Assembly: GCA_030835135.1 (NCBI GenBank)
Contig: JAUQWO010000050.1
Span: forward strand, 21,931 to 85,930
Reading direction: 5' to 3'
DNA from: Bacteroidota bacterium
GTDB lineage: Bacteria > Bacteroidota > Ignavibacteria > UBA10030 > UBA6906
DNA: 64,000 nt
The position numbers and the translations under genes are program-made. The notes below the pieces were generated by a model. The model was not told the origin of the DNA and made no database searches. It was given only the letters and a program-made list of their open reading frames with translations. Shown piece by piece: positions 8,066-17,804 of this stretch (its first letter is position 1; every line of letters starts with the position of its first letter).

Positions 8066-9751
8066 ATGCACGTTCGTCTCCGCACCGCCTTCATCCTGAC
8101 AGCTCTCCTCCTTCTGACAACGGGCACCGGCAATGGCGCAACCCCGGCCGCCAAACCCCGTCTGGTCGTCGTCATCACCCTCGACCAGTTCCCATACGAG
8201 TACATCGCCCGGTATCACCAGTTCTATGGCCAGGGCGGGTTCCGCTACCTCATGGACGGCGGCGCGGTCTTCACCAACGCATCCTACAAGCACGCGAATA
8301 CGTCCACCGGCCCCGGTCACGCGGTGATCCTGAGCGGCACGTATGCCAGGACGAATGGCATCTCCCGCAATTCCTGGTACGACCGGAACCTCGGACGGAG
8401 CATGTATTGCGTTGAGGACCGCTCCGTGGAGATCCTCGGTGCAAAGGCCGAAGGACGCTCCCCCGCGAACTTCAAAACCTATACCTACGGCGATATGCTC
8501 CGGATCGGGACCGCCTTCAAGGCGAAGTCCATCGCCATCTCGAACAAGGACCGCGCCGCCGTACTCCCCGGCGGCAAACTCGCCAACCTCGTCCTCTGGC
8601 AGATCGATTCGTCCTTCGTGTCGTCAACCTACTACGTGAACGACCTTCCGCCCTGGGTGAAGAAGTTCAACGCATCCGGCCTGATCAACTCCTTCTTCGG
8701 CAAGACCTGGGAACGTTCTCTGCCGGCATCGGCCTTCGCCCTCGTCGATCAGGACGATGCACCGTATGAAGGCTTCCCGGCCGGACAGGGGAGGACCTTC
8801 CCCCACCCGATCGTGGGAGACTCCGCCTCACACATCACGCCCTCGTACTACACATCGATGATCGGCAGCCCGTTCGGGGCACAGGCGCTCGCCGCACTCG
8901 CCCGCGAAGCGGTGACCAACGAACAACTCGGCTCGCGCAATGTGACGGACCTGCTGAGCGTCAGCTTCTCATCCACGGACTACGCCGGACACGCGTATGG
9001 TCCGAACAGTCAGGAAATGCTCGAGATGAATGTGGCAATGGACCGGATCCTCGCCGACTTCTTCCGGTTCCTGGACAAACAGGTCGGTCTCGCGCACTGC
9101 CTCGTGGTCCTCACCGCGGACCACGGCATCTCTCCCATCCCCGCATATGTCAGCCACGCCATCGGACGGCCGGTCTTCCAGAAGCTGGACGGCAAAGGGA
9201 TCAAGGCACGCGCCGAGTCGCTGCTCACGGCCCGTTTTGGCAAGGTGTCATCCGGTAAATGGATCGAGAGCCTGTCCGGCGGTTCGCTCTTCATCGCACC
9301 CGCGGCCCTCGCCCAGGCCGGTGTCACCGCCGAGATCGCCGCCTCCGTGGTGTGCGATGACCTTCGCCGCCGGCCCGAGGTCGTGGCCGCCTACACACGC
9401 GGACAGATCCTCATGTTGACGGAAGGCTCGCGCCTGGAAGCACGCATGCGGAATAGTTTCAGCGATGAGCGGAGCGGCGACGCCATCATCACCTACAACC
9501 CCTTCTTCAAGGACGACCCGGACGAGCATGGCGCTTCCCACGGCGATCCGATCGAATCGGATGCCCGTGTGCCGGTCATCTTCCGTGGACCCGGCGTCCG
9601 GCCGGGGTACTACGACGCGGACGCAAGCCCGGCGGACATCGCGCCGACCTTGTCGGTCCTGACAGGCGTGGAATTCACTCCGTTGCGTGAGGGACGGGTA
9701 TTGCTCGAAGCGCTGGACCGTTCTGCCGGCCCCGCGAAGGTCAGGCGTTGA
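8066..9751 (+). CDS. PafA-like secreted alkaline phosphatase family protein
   Basis: 561 aa with an N-terminal signal peptide (hydrophobic residues 8-20, cleavage expected near GNGA). The alkaline-phosphatase-superfamily fold is shown by VVVITLDQFPYEY, the nucleophile segment NTSTGPGHAVILSGT, SNKDRAAVLPGG and TADHGISPI. The Lys-Asp-Arg in that third motif matches the lysine/arginine pair that contacts phosphate in PafA-type phosphomonoesterases, so periplasmic monoesterase activity is likely. The start ATG at 8066 is the first that gives a signal peptide. The 3' end overlaps the convergent VWA gene by 11 bases. Confidence 0.88.
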   Translation: MHVRLRTAFILTALLLLTTGTGNGATPAAKPRLVVVITLDQFPYEYIARYHQFYGQGGFRYLMDGGAVFTNASYKHANTSTGPGHAVILSGTYARTNGISRNSWYDRNLGRSMYCVEDRSVEILGAKAEGRSPANFKTYTYGDMLRIGTAFKAKSIAISNKDRAAVLPGGKLANLVLWQIDSSFVSSTYYVNDLPPWVKKFNASGLINSFFGKTWERSLPASAFALVDQDDAPYEGFPAGQGRTFPHPIVGDSASHITPSYYTSMIGSPFGAQALAALAREAVTNEQLGSRNVTDLLSVSFSSTDYAGHAYGPNSQEMLEMNVAMDRILADFFRFLDKQVGLAHCLVVLTADHGISPIPAYVSHAIGRPVFQKLDGKGIKARAESLLTARFGKVSSGKWIESLSGGSLFIAPAALAQAGVTAEIAASVVCDDLRRRPEVVAAYTRGQILMLTEGSRLEARMRNSFSDERSGDAIITYNPFFKDDPDEHGASHGDPIESDARVPVIFRGPGVRPGYYDADASPADIAPTLSVLTGVEFTPLREGRVLLEALDRSAGPAKVRR

Positions 9752-10838
9752 ACCGCTTGCGCCGGTTGCGGATGTAATCCACGAAGAGGAATTGACCCAG
9801 CGTGTTCAGGGACGAGTAGTACGCTCGTCCCTGATTTGCTTTGGTGAGCTCTTCCACGAAGTTCACGAGGTACGGGTCCTGCGCGATCATGAACGTCGTG
9901 ATCGGGATGTGTTCGCGGCGGCACGCCACGGCCTCATCCAGCGTCTTGTTCACGATCTTGGGATCCAGTCCGAACGAATTCTTGTACAGCCGCCCGCCCG
10001 GCAGCGTGATCGCCGACGCTTTGCCGTCGGTGACCATGAAGATCTGCTTGTTCACATTCCCCCGCCTGCGCAGCAGATCGCGCGCCAGCTGCAGTCCGGC
10101 CCGCGTGTTCGTATGGAATGGGCCCACCGTCAGGAACGGCAACTCCGCGATGCTCACCAGCTTCGCGTCATCCCCGAAACACACCAGCGCCAGATAGTCC
10201 TTCGGAAAGCGCGTCATGATGAGCTCGGCAAGCGCCATCGCCACCTGCTTCGCCGGGGTGATACGGTCCTCGCCGTACAGGATCATGCTGTGACTGATAT
10301 CGATCATGAGCACCGTGGCGCACCCGGTCTGATGCTCGGTCTCGTACACCTCCACATCCTCTTCCGCAAGGGTGAAGTTCTCGATCCCGTCGCGGCGGAA
10401 TGCATTGGTGAGCGTGGACGTCAGGTCGATGTCCGTCGGCTGGTCACCAAAGGCGAACTTCCGCGTTTCGTTGAGCCGCTCCACCCCCCGGCCGGAGAAC
10501 GGCGTCTCGTGGGTCCCGCTGGGAGCCTTCTTCAACGATGTGAAGATCTCGTTCAGCGCATCCTGGCGGATGCGTTTGATACCGGACGGCGTGAGCATCA
10601 GACCGCTCTCCGCGTCGGCGATGAGACCCATCTCGCGCAGTCTATCGATGAGATCGTCCATCGTAAGGTTCTCATCGAAGATCCCGTGCTCCTCCGCAAG
10701 CTGCCGGAGCCACTGCAGCGCCTCGTCCACGTCCCCGCTGGTGCCGGTCACCAGATAGTTGAAGAGCGACACAAGCTGTTGTAGCCGCTGGTCGTCGGTG
10801 GCCGCATCGGGCCGCCAGCGGCTATAGATGAATCGCAC
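9741..10838 (-). CDS. VWA domain protein, partner of adjacent AAA+ ATPase
   Basis: 365 aa. A helical N-terminal half precedes a von Willebrand A domain with a complete metal-ion-dependent adhesion site: DISHS (DxSxS), the threonine in FHTNTRAG and TDGKAS. It starts with GTG in a TAGTG overlap with the stop of the AAA+ gene, so translation is coupled. AAA+/VWA pairs of the MoxR or Mg-chelatase type act as ATP-driven remodelling machines that insert cofactors or assemble complexes. The client here is unknown and no pigment or metal-enzyme genes lie beside it. Confidence 0.88.
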   Translation of the reverse strand: MRFIYSRWRPDAATDDQRLQQLVSLFNYLVTGTSGDVDEALQWLRQLAEEHGIFDENLTMDDLIDRLREMGLIADAESGLMLTPSGIKRIRQDALNEIFTSLKKAPSGTHETPFSGRGVERLNETRKFAFGDQPTDIDLTSTLTNAFRRDGIENFTLAEEDVEVYETEHQTGCATVLMIDISHSMILYGEDRITPAKQVAMALAELIMTRFPKDYLALVCFGDDAKLVSIAELPFLTVGPFHTNTRAGLQLARDLLRRRGNVNKQIFMVTDGKASAITLPGGRLYKNSFGLDPKIVNKTLDEAVACRREHIPITTFMIAQDPYLVNFVEELTKANQGRAYYSSLNTLGQFLFVDYIRNRRKRFNA

Positions 10839-12394
10839 TACTCTTCGTCCCTCATGGTCCTCTCCACGGAAAAGATGCTTCCAACCATGTCCTTGTACGA
10901 GATCACATGGTCCGCTTCATCGCGCGCAATGCGCGAGTGCTGGTGCAGGCCGTCCAGCACGAATTCCATCATCGCCGGCCGGTCCAGCGCCGGATCGAGA
11001 CCCGGCTTCAACTTTTCCACCAGCTCACGCAATCCTTTCACACCCTCCAGCGCCTTCCGGTACGCCGCGGCGGGCATCTCGTCGCTCAACTCCAGCCTGT
11101 TGCCGGCCTCAAACCAGGTGACGATCGGCGCGTAGTCTCCGTCGGCGGCCTTCACGGGCGCCGCCTCCTGCTCCCCGCCCTTGCGTTGACGCTTGCGCAG
11201 GGGGTCGGGGAAATAGCGCGAGAAGATCTCCCGCACGGCCTTCCCGACGAGCGCACGGCTGACCTTGACACTTCCCTCCTGCTCCCCCTCGAAGACCAGC
11301 TCCACCTTCCCCGTGAGTCCTGGCAGGATGTGCGGGAGGTCGCAGATCCGCGGCATCACCACGGCATCGCCGGTCACGATGGCGCGCCGCTCCGCGTTAC
11401 TCACGAGATTCTCCATCGCTGCGATGGTGAGACGTGCGCTCACGCCGGACTTCTGATCGACGAACTCGTTCTTGCGCGCTTCGAACGCGACCTGCTCGAT
11501 GATCTCCTTGAAGAACTGCGGCACGCGCACCTCGCGTCCATCACGCGCAACATGGGCCTCCTGCTCGGTGATGCGGATCGCATCATCCATCGACCGCGGA
11601 TAGTGCGTCAGGATCTGGGAATCGATGCGGTCCTTCAGCGGCGTGATGATGTTGCCACGGTTGGTATAGTCCTCCGGATTCGCCGTGAAGACCAGCATCA
11701 CGTCCAGCGGGATGCGGATGTTGAACCCGCGGATCTGGATGTCCTTCTCCTCCAGGATATTGAAGAGACCCACCTGGATGCGCGGCTGAAGGTCCGGCAA
11801 TTCGTTGATCGCGAAGATCCCCCGGTTGGTGCGCGGAATGATCCCGAAATGGATCGCACCCTCATGCGCATAGTGCAGGCGTTGCGACGCCGCCTTGATC
11901 GGATCGATGTCCCCGATGAGGTCGGCAATGGTCACGTCGGGCGTGGCAAGCTTCTCTCCATACCGCCGCGAGCGGTGCAGCCATTCGATCGGCGTGTCAT
12001 CGCCCCGCTCCCGGATCAGATCGACCGCGTACTTGCTCACCGGCGCGAACGGATCGTCGTTGATCTCACTCCCCTTCACCACCGGGACGTATTCATCCAG
12101 CAGCGTGTACAACAACCGGACGATGCGTGTCTTGGCCTGTCCGCGCAACCCGAGCAGGATGATGTCGTGCCGGGCGAGCAACGCGTTGGTCAGCGCAGGG
12201 ATGACGGTGTGCTCGTAACCGATGATCTCGGGGAACAACGGCGCCCCCGAACGGAGACGGGCGATGAGATTGTCGCGGAGTTCGTCGCGAACAGGACGGA
12301 CGGCATAGCCGCTCGCCCGCAAACCACCCAGTGTTTCCGGCCTTCCGGACGACCAGCGGTCTCCGGCGTGAAGGGGCTGTGCCTGTGAGTTCAT
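10838..12394 (-). CDS. AAA+ ATPase, Mg-chelatase subunit I / MoxR-like
   Basis: About 518 aa. Walker A appears as GLRGQAKTR, Walker B as GIFAINELPDL, then sensor-1-like VFTANPEDYTNRG. The C-terminal region carries charged helices. The overall order resembles the ChlI/BchI group of chelatase ATPases rather than short MoxR. Translation could begin at 12421, but the second ATG (12394, MNSQAQPL) avoids overlap with the divergent promoter region. It is coupled to the VWA gene by a one-base overlap. Likely forms a hexamer that works with the VWA protein; the target is not known. Confidence 0.87.
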   Translation of the reverse strand: MNSQAQPLHAGDRWSSGRPETLGGLRASGYAVRPVRDELRDNLIARLRSGAPLFPEIIGYEHTVIPALTNALLARHDIILLGLRGQAKTRIVRLLYTLLDEYVPVVKGSEINDDPFAPVSKYAVDLIRERGDDTPIEWLHRSRRYGEKLATPDVTIADLIGDIDPIKAASQRLHYAHEGAIHFGIIPRTNRGIFAINELPDLQPRIQVGLFNILEEKDIQIRGFNIRIPLDVMLVFTANPEDYTNRGNIITPLKDRIDSQILTHYPRSMDDAIRITEQEAHVARDGREVRVPQFFKEIIEQVAFEARKNEFVDQKSGVSARLTIAAMENLVSNAERRAIVTGDAVVMPRICDLPHILPGLTGKVELVFEGEQEGSVKVSRALVGKAVREIFSRYFPDPLRKRQRKGGEQEAAPVKAADGDYAPIVTWFEAGNRLELSDEMPAAAYRKALEGVKGLRELVEKLKPGLDPALDRPAMMEFVLDGLHQHSRIARDEADHVISYKDMVGSIFSVERTMRDEE

Positions 12395-12436
12395 TGCAAT
12401 TGCCGCGAAAAAATGGTACAATGGAAAAGAGCCGGC

Positions 12437-13489
12437 ATGGATCGCGTACTGACTACAACATTGATTATCCGGTTTAGTTCCGTCGGCGATATCATCCTCA
12501 CGTCACCGCTCATTCGGACGCTGCGTACCCGCTATCCGCACTGCCGCATTGACTTCCTGGTCAAAGAGGATCACGCCGACCTCGTCCGGCACAATCCGCA
12601 TCTCTCACAGACACTCCTCCTGCCACGGGGAAGTGGCCTGACGGAATTGCGTCGCATCCGTACGCAGATCCACGCGTCCCGCTATGACGTGATCCTCGAT
12701 ATGCACGACAATCTCCGCAGCCGGTTCCTGACCTTCGGGCCGACACCGGTACTGCGCTACCGGAAACGGCGGCTTGCACGCTTCGTGCTCATCAACGCAC
12801 ATCTGGATATCTACCGCTGGACCGGCGGTGCCCTTCCCATGCACCAGCGCTACCTCGAACCCCTCGCGCCGTACGGCGTGCTGGACGACGGCGCGGGACC
12901 GGAGGTGTTCGTAACGAAGGAGATCGAAGCCTCAGCGTCCGCGATCCTTGCCGCCGCCGGACTCGACCCGGCGGAGCATGCCATCGGCATCTGTCCATCG
13001 GCGCGCCATGCCACCAAGATGTGGGATGCGGACCGGTTCGCCGCGGCAGCGTCCGCCCTTGCGCAGGAACACAGGCTCCCCATCGTGCTCTTCGGATCAC
13101 CGGAAGAGCAGACCCGGTGCGAAGAGATCGCCCGGCGGGTTCGTGCTGCCACCCCGTCGACGGCGGTCATCAACACAGCCGGACGATGCTCGTTGCTCGA
13201 AACGGCGGCAGCGATGGACCGCTGCTCCCTGGTGCTGACCAACGATACCGGACTGATGCACCTCGCGGCATCGCGCAAGCGCCCGATCGTGGCCGTGTTC
13301 GGCCCGACCGTCCGGCAGTTCGGGTTCTACCCGCATGGGAACCAGAGCCTCGTCGTTGAACACCCGGATCTCCGCTGCCGTCCGTGCACGGGGATCGGCC
13401 GGGCATCCTGTCCGAAGGGGCATTTCCGTTGCATGAACGATATCGAGCCCCCGCGCGTTATCGACGCGGCGCGCTCACTTCTCCATTGA
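12437..13489 (+). CDS. Glycosyltransferase family 9 (LPS heptosyltransferase-like)
   Basis: About 350 aa. The N-terminal domain opens LIIRFSSVGDIILTSPLIRTL, the acceptor-binding signature of WaaC/WaaF-type enzymes. The C-terminal domain has ICPSARHATKMWDADRFAA and the ADP-heptose-binding NDTGLMHLAASRKRPIVAVFGPT spread over residues 270-300. It ends with a cysteine cluster (RCRPCTGIG...CPKGHFRC) common in this branch. The start at 12437 is preferred over an upstream in-frame ATG at 12413. It is followed by waaA, consistent with LPS core assembly at the inner membrane. Confidence 0.92.
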   Translation: MDRVLTTTLIIRFSSVGDIILTSPLIRTLRTRYPHCRIDFLVKEDHADLVRHNPHLSQTLLLPRGSGLTELRRIRTQIHASRYDVILDMHDNLRSRFLTFGPTPVLRYRKRRLARFVLINAHLDIYRWTGGALPMHQRYLEPLAPYGVLDDGAGPEVFVTKEIEASASAILAAAGLDPAEHAIGICPSARHATKMWDADRFAAAASALAQEHRLPIVLFGSPEEQTRCEEIARRVRAATPSTAVINTAGRCSLLETAAAMDRCSLVLTNDTGLMHLAASRKRPIVAVFGPTVRQFGFYPHGNQSLVVEHPDLRCRPCTGIGRASCPKGHFRCMNDIEPPRVIDAARSLLH

Positions 13490-13503
13490 TCCCCGGATAC
13501 CGT

Positions 13504-14808
13504 ATGCACACCATCTGGCGCCTCCTCTATAATGTGATCTTCATCCCCCCGTTCTGGGCGGCGTTGCATGCGCTCGGACTCGTCAACAAGAAGGTCGCAC
13601 GCGGCATCGCGGGGCGGAAGACCCTCTTCGCCGACCTCGGCAGGACGATGGCCGGCATGGCGGCGGGCCCGCGGGTCTGGGTGCACGCCTCCTCGATGGG
13701 AGAGTTCGAACAGGCCAAACCCATCATCGCCGCACTGAAGGCACGGCATCCGGACGTCCGCATCATCGCATCATTCTTCTCCCCCTCCGGCTTTGAACAC
13801 TCACGGAAGTACCCCCTCGCCGATGCGATCGTGTATATCCCCTTCGACTCGCCCGGACGCGCACGGCGCTTCATCGATCTCATCCGCCCGGATGTGGCCG
13901 TGATGGTCCGCTACGATATCTGGCCGAACCACATCTGGGAACTCCGGGCCCGCGCGATACCGGTGATCATCGCCAATGCCACCATGAGCCGGCGCACGTT
14001 GCGCCGCCTCCCGTTCCTCCGGTCGATGCATCACTCCGTGTACAACAGCATGGACAGCATTCTGACCGTCGCGGAGAGTGATGTTGCCGCATTCCGCGCC
14101 TTCCGTTTGCAGCGGCCGACCGTCAAGGCCATCGGCGATACGCGGTACGATCAGGTCGCCACACGCAGCGCCGAGGCACGCAAACGCCATATCGTACCGC
14201 CCGCGGTGGTCGCCGGCAAGAAGGTGATCGTTGCGGGAAGCACCTGGCCCGAGGACGAAGAAGTGCTCCTCCCCGCATTCCTCACCCTCCGCGCGGAGCG
14301 GTCGGACCTCCTGCTGATCCTGACCCCCCACGAACCCACGCTCGAACATTGCGAAGGCATCGAGCGCGAGCTTGCGGGACATGCGACCACGATCCGTTTC
14401 TCCGCCCTCAACGAATACAGCGGAGAGGATGTGATCATCGTGGACAGCGTGGGCGTCCTGCTGGTCCTGTACGCAAGCGCACACCTTGCCTACGTGGGAG
14501 GCAGCTTCCGCCAGGGCATCCATAATGTCCTGGAAGCTGCCGTGTACGGCATCCCGGTGTTGTTCGGCCCGAAGCACCGGAACTCGCATGAACCGCTGAT
14601 GCTCGTGGAACGCGGCGGCGGCTTCATCGTGACGAACGAGGAAGAATGCAGCACGACCGCCGGCAATCTGCTCCGGGATGAGCGGATCCGGACCACCGCC
14701 GGCGAACGGGCGTCGTCGTTCGTGCAGTCACATCTCGGTGCCACGGAACAGATCCTGCAATTCATCGAGCCACATCTCACCACCCGGAGCAACGGAACCT
14801 CGCAATGA
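13504..14808 (+). CDS. waaA: 3-deoxy-D-manno-octulosonic acid (Kdo) transferase
   Basis: 434-aa GT30 enzyme that adds Kdo to lipid IVA. The N-terminal membrane helix (IWRLLYNVIFIPPFWAAL) is followed by VWVHASSMGEFEQAKP, which contains the family's catalytic glutamate, then ASFFSPSGFE, VMVRYDIWPNH, GDTRYDQV, AGSTWPEDEEVLLPA and the C-terminal VGGSFRQGIHNVLEAA. The in-frame ORF extends upstream into the GT9 gene, but the conserved start is the ATG at 13504. It overlaps larC by four bases. Confidence 0.95.
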   Translation: MHTIWRLLYNVIFIPPFWAALHALGLVNKKVARGIAGRKTLFADLGRTMAGMAAGPRVWVHASSMGEFEQAKPIIAALKARHPDVRIIASFFSPSGFEHSRKYPLADAIVYIPFDSPGRARRFIDLIRPDVAVMVRYDIWPNHIWELRARAIPVIIANATMSRRTLRRLPFLRSMHHSVYNSMDSILTVAESDVAAFRAFRLQRPTVKAIGDTRYDQVATRSAEARKRHIVPPAVVAGKKVIVAGSTWPEDEEVLLPAFLTLRAERSDLLLILTPHEPTLEHCEGIERELAGHATTIRFSALNEYSGEDVIIVDSVGVLLVLYASAHLAYVGGSFRQGIHNVLEAAVYGIPVLFGPKHRNSHEPLMLVERGGGFIVTNEEECSTTAGNLLRDERIRTTAGERASSFVQSHLGATEQILQFIEPHLTTRSNGTSQ

Positions 14809-16001
14809 GGATCGCCTACTTTGACACCATCGCCGGCATCGCCGGCGACATGACCATGGCCTCGCTGATCGCCGCCGGGGTCTCCTTCGACGAGCTCGTC
14901 GGGGAACTGAAGAAACTCGATCTGCAGGGGTTTGAACTGACCGCGCAGCACGTGCGCCGGAGCGCGATCGACGCAGTGCACTGCGACGTGGTGATCACTC
15001 AGGCCCCGCACTACCATCGTCACCTGAAGGACATCCTGGCGATCATCGGCAACTCGTCGCTGACCCCCGCCGTGAAGGAACGCGCCTCGGCGATCTTCAC
15101 GGTGCTCGGACACGCGGAAGCGAAGGTGCACAACACCACGATCGAAAAGATCCACTTCCATGAAGTGGGCGCGCTGGATTCCATCGTGGATATTGTCGGC
15201 ACGTGCATCTGCCTGGAGATGCTCGGGATCGAGGCCGTGTACTCATCGCCCGTCCGCCTGGGCAGCGGTGGCATCGTCAAGACCCAGCACGGCATGATGC
15301 CCACACCGGCACCGGCCACCGCGGAGGTCCTGCGCGACTATCCCGTCGTCCTAACGTCCATCCCGGAAGAGCTCACGACACCCACCGGTGCGGCGATCAT
15401 CAAGGCGCTGTCACGCGGGGTCCTGACCGACGAGCCGATCCGGATCCGGTCCGTCGGCTATGGTGCCGGCACGAAGGAGTTCGAAGGCATCCCCAATCTC
15501 CTGCGGGTGGTGGTGGGCGAACTGGCCGACGATCACCTGCGTGATGGTTCAGTGGTACTCGAGACCAACATCGACGACATGAATCCCCAGCTGTATCCAT
15601 ATGTCATCGACCGCCTCCTCGCCGCGGGCGCACACGATGCCTATCTCATCCCGGTGGTCATGAAGAAGGGCCGCCCGGGCATCCTGCTGTCAGTCCTCAC
15701 GGACCCCGCCCGCACCGAAGAGATCGCCCATGTGATCTTCCGGGAGACGTCGTCCATTGGCCTCCGCGTCCAGACCGTCGGACGGAGGAAGCTCTCCCGT
15801 ATCGCGCTCGTCGCAACGACCTCTCTCGGGCCGGTCAAAGCGAAGGCCGTGCAGCGCGACGGCGCAACGGTGGTCACGGCTGAATATGAAGAATGCAAAC
15901 GCATCGCTGCCGAGCGGAACATGCCGCTCGCGGACGTGATGCGGATCATCAACACGGAACTCCGCTCATCAACGCCCACTTTTGAGGAGCCACACCCATG
16001 A
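14805..16001 (+). CDS. larC: Nickel-pincer cofactor biosynthesis protein LarC
   Basis: 398 aa, family DUF111. It starts MRIAYFDTIAGIAGDMTMASL, the family signature, with later IEKIHFHEVGALDSIVDIVG and PTGAAIIKAL. LarC is the CTP-dependent nickel insertase that makes the nickel-pincer nucleotide used by lactate racemase and relatives. In Lactobacillus plantarum it is read through a frameshift between larC1 and larC2, whereas here it is one continuous frame. larB and larE are not in the window. It overlaps the genes on both sides by four bases, so it is in a coupled transcript with waaA and the peptidase gene. Confidence 0.93.
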   Translation: MRIAYFDTIAGIAGDMTMASLIAAGVSFDELVGELKKLDLQGFELTAQHVRRSAIDAVHCDVVITQAPHYHRHLKDILAIIGNSSLTPAVKERASAIFTVLGHAEAKVHNTTIEKIHFHEVGALDSIVDIVGTCICLEMLGIEAVYSSPVRLGSGGIVKTQHGMMPTPAPATAEVLRDYPVVLTSIPEELTTPTGAAIIKALSRGVLTDEPIRIRSVGYGAGTKEFEGIPNLLRVVVGELADDHLRDGSVVLETNIDDMNPQLYPYVIDRLLAAGAHDAYLIPVVMKKGRPGILLSVLTDPARTEEIAHVIFRETSSIGLRVQTVGRRKLSRIALVATTSLGPVKAKAVQRDGATVVTAEYEECKRIAAERNMPLADVMRIINTELRSSTPTFEEPHP

Positions 16002-17653
16002 TGTTCTCAAAGACGCTCACAGGCCTGGTGTTGGCCGGACTCGTGTCATTCTCCTGCACCTCACATCAGGATCAGAAGGCCATGGACCCACTCGCAGACA
16101 AGGCGGCGCGGTTCGTTGCCGCCCCCATCACCAGCGATACCACCCGCCTCTCCCCCGGCAACCGCGAAGCACTCCGGCTGCTGATCGAGGCGGCCCGGGT
16201 GATGGACACCCTCTACCGCCGCCAGGTCTGGAGCGGGAATGAATCGCTCCTGAAGAAGCTCGAGCAGGACACCACACCGGCAGGCAAGAGCCGGCTCGCA
16301 TACTTCCTCATCAATCAGAGTCCGTGGTCGCAGCTGGACCACAATGAGCCGTTCATCGATGGGGTGCCCAGCCCCCGCCCGCCAATGGCGAATTTCTATC
16401 CCGAAGACATGACCAAAGAAGAATTCCAGACCTGGCTGACGCGGCTTCCGGAAGCCGAGCAGAAGCAGGCAACGGGATTCTTCACCGTCATCCGCCGCAA
16501 CGCCGACAGCTCACTGAAGATCGTCCCGTACAATGTGGAATATGCCGAGGAGCTCGGCCGCGCCGCGCAACTCCTGCGGACTGCCGCCACCGCAACGGAC
16601 AATGCCTCACTGAAGAGCTACCTGCTCACGCGTGCCGACGCCTTCCTGAGCAACGAGTACTATGACAGCGATGTCGCATGGATGGACCTCGACAGCCCGA
16701 TCGATGTGACCATCGGGCCATACGAGGTCTACATGGATGATCTCTTCAATTATAAGGCCGCGTTCGAAGCGTTCATCACCCTGCGCAATGATGAAGAGAC
16801 CGCAAAGCTCGCGATGTTCTCCGGGCTGCTCCAGGACATCGAGAACAACCTGCCGATCGACCCGAAGTACCGGAATCCAAAGCTGGGTGCCCTTGCTCCG
16901 ATCCGCGTCGTCGACGAAGTGATGACCGGCGGCGAGTCGCGTGCCGGCGTGCAGACCGCGGCATTCAATCTCCCCAACGACGAACGCGTGACGGCCGAGA
17001 AGGGGAGCAAGCGCGTCATGCTGAAGAATGTGCAGGAGGCGAAGTTCACGAAGATCCTCACGCCCCTCGCCGCCATCGTCCTCGGCCCGTCCCAGAAGGA
17101 CTCCCTCGCATTCGAGCCGTTCTTCACGCATATTCTCGCCCACGAACTCATGCATGGCCTCGGGCCCCACAGCATCGTGGTCGACGGCAAAAAGACCACG
17201 GTGCGCCAGGCGATGAAGGAGCTCAGCTCCGCATTCGAAGAGGCGAAAGCCGATATTTCTGCTTTGTGGTCGCTGCAGTACCTCATGGACAAGGGGGCGA
17301 TCGACCGCTCCGCCGAGCATCAGATGTACATCACGTACCTCGCCGGCGTGTTCCGGTCGGTACGGTTCGGCATCAAAGAGGCCCACGGCCGCGGCATGGC
17401 GTTCCAGTTCAATTATCTGTCTGATGCGGGAGGGTTCGCGTATGACGAAGCCTCCGGTACCTTCACCGTCGACATGCAGAAGATCAAACCGGCCGTGCGC
17501 GACCTGACGGCCCTCATCATGACCGTGCAGGCCGAAGGCAACTACGCGAAGGCGAACGAACTCCTCGAGAGATATGCGGTGATGCGTCCGCCGATGGAGA
17601 AGGCCCTGAAGAAGCTCGAAGCGATCCCGGTGGATATCGTGCCCGTGTTCTGA
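15998..17653 (+). CDS. Lipoprotein zinc peptidase, M49 (dipeptidyl-peptidase III)-related
   Basis: 551 aa. The N-terminus has a lipoprotein signal (hydrophobic stretch ending LVSFSC, cysteine near residue 20), so it is probably anchored to a membrane facing the periplasm or exterior. Zinc-binding HELMHG near residue 384 and a downstream EEAKADISAL near 412 form the metal site in the arrangement of M49-like hydrolases (annotated in many genomes as Zn-dependent hydrolase or DPP III-like). DPP III itself has HELLGH, so the spacing here is the shorter HExxH form. Substrate unknown. Confidence 0.8.
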   Translation: MMFSKTLTGLVLAGLVSFSCTSHQDQKAMDPLADKAARFVAAPITSDTTRLSPGNREALRLLIEAARVMDTLYRRQVWSGNESLLKKLEQDTTPAGKSRLAYFLINQSPWSQLDHNEPFIDGVPSPRPPMANFYPEDMTKEEFQTWLTRLPEAEQKQATGFFTVIRRNADSSLKIVPYNVEYAEELGRAAQLLRTAATATDNASLKSYLLTRADAFLSNEYYDSDVAWMDLDSPIDVTIGPYEVYMDDLFNYKAAFEAFITLRNDEETAKLAMFSGLLQDIENNLPIDPKYRNPKLGALAPIRVVDEVMTGGESRAGVQTAAFNLPNDERVTAEKGSKRVMLKNVQEAKFTKILTPLAAIVLGPSQKDSLAFEPFFTHILAHELMHGLGPHSIVVDGKKTTVRQAMKELSSAFEEAKADISALWSLQYLMDKGAIDRSAEHQMYITYLAGVFRSVRFGIKEAHGRGMAFQFNYLSDAGGFAYDEASGTFTVDMQKIKPAVRDLTALIMTVQAEGNYAKANELLERYAVMRPPMEKALKKLEAIPVDIVPVF

Positions 17654-17656
17654 ACC

Positions 17657-17758
17657 CCGTAGGGGCGGACCGTCCAACATGCACCATCCGTGTAGGGGCG
17701 GTGCATCAACGACCATCCAACGCGCACCATCCGTGTAGGGGCGGTGCATGCACCGCCC
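17657..17758. repeat. Cluster of GTAGGGGCGG repeats with a 20-bp perfect palindrome
   Basis: Three copies of a GTAGGGGCGG core lie in the gap between the peptidase and SDR genes (near 17659, 17692 and 17735). A 26-bp direct repeat covers 17681-17706 and 17724-17749. The last copy continues into a perfect 20-bp palindrome at 17739-17758 (GGGCGGTGCATGCACCGCCC). Related palindromes occur at 18.6, 32.55 and 34.1 kb. This looks like a dispersed non-coding palindromic repeat family, similar in kind to REP-type elements. Confidence 0.8.
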
Positions 17759-17804
17759 TGCGTTGGTTTGTACAACAAGCCCCACGCATCACATGAGAAC
17801 CTCC

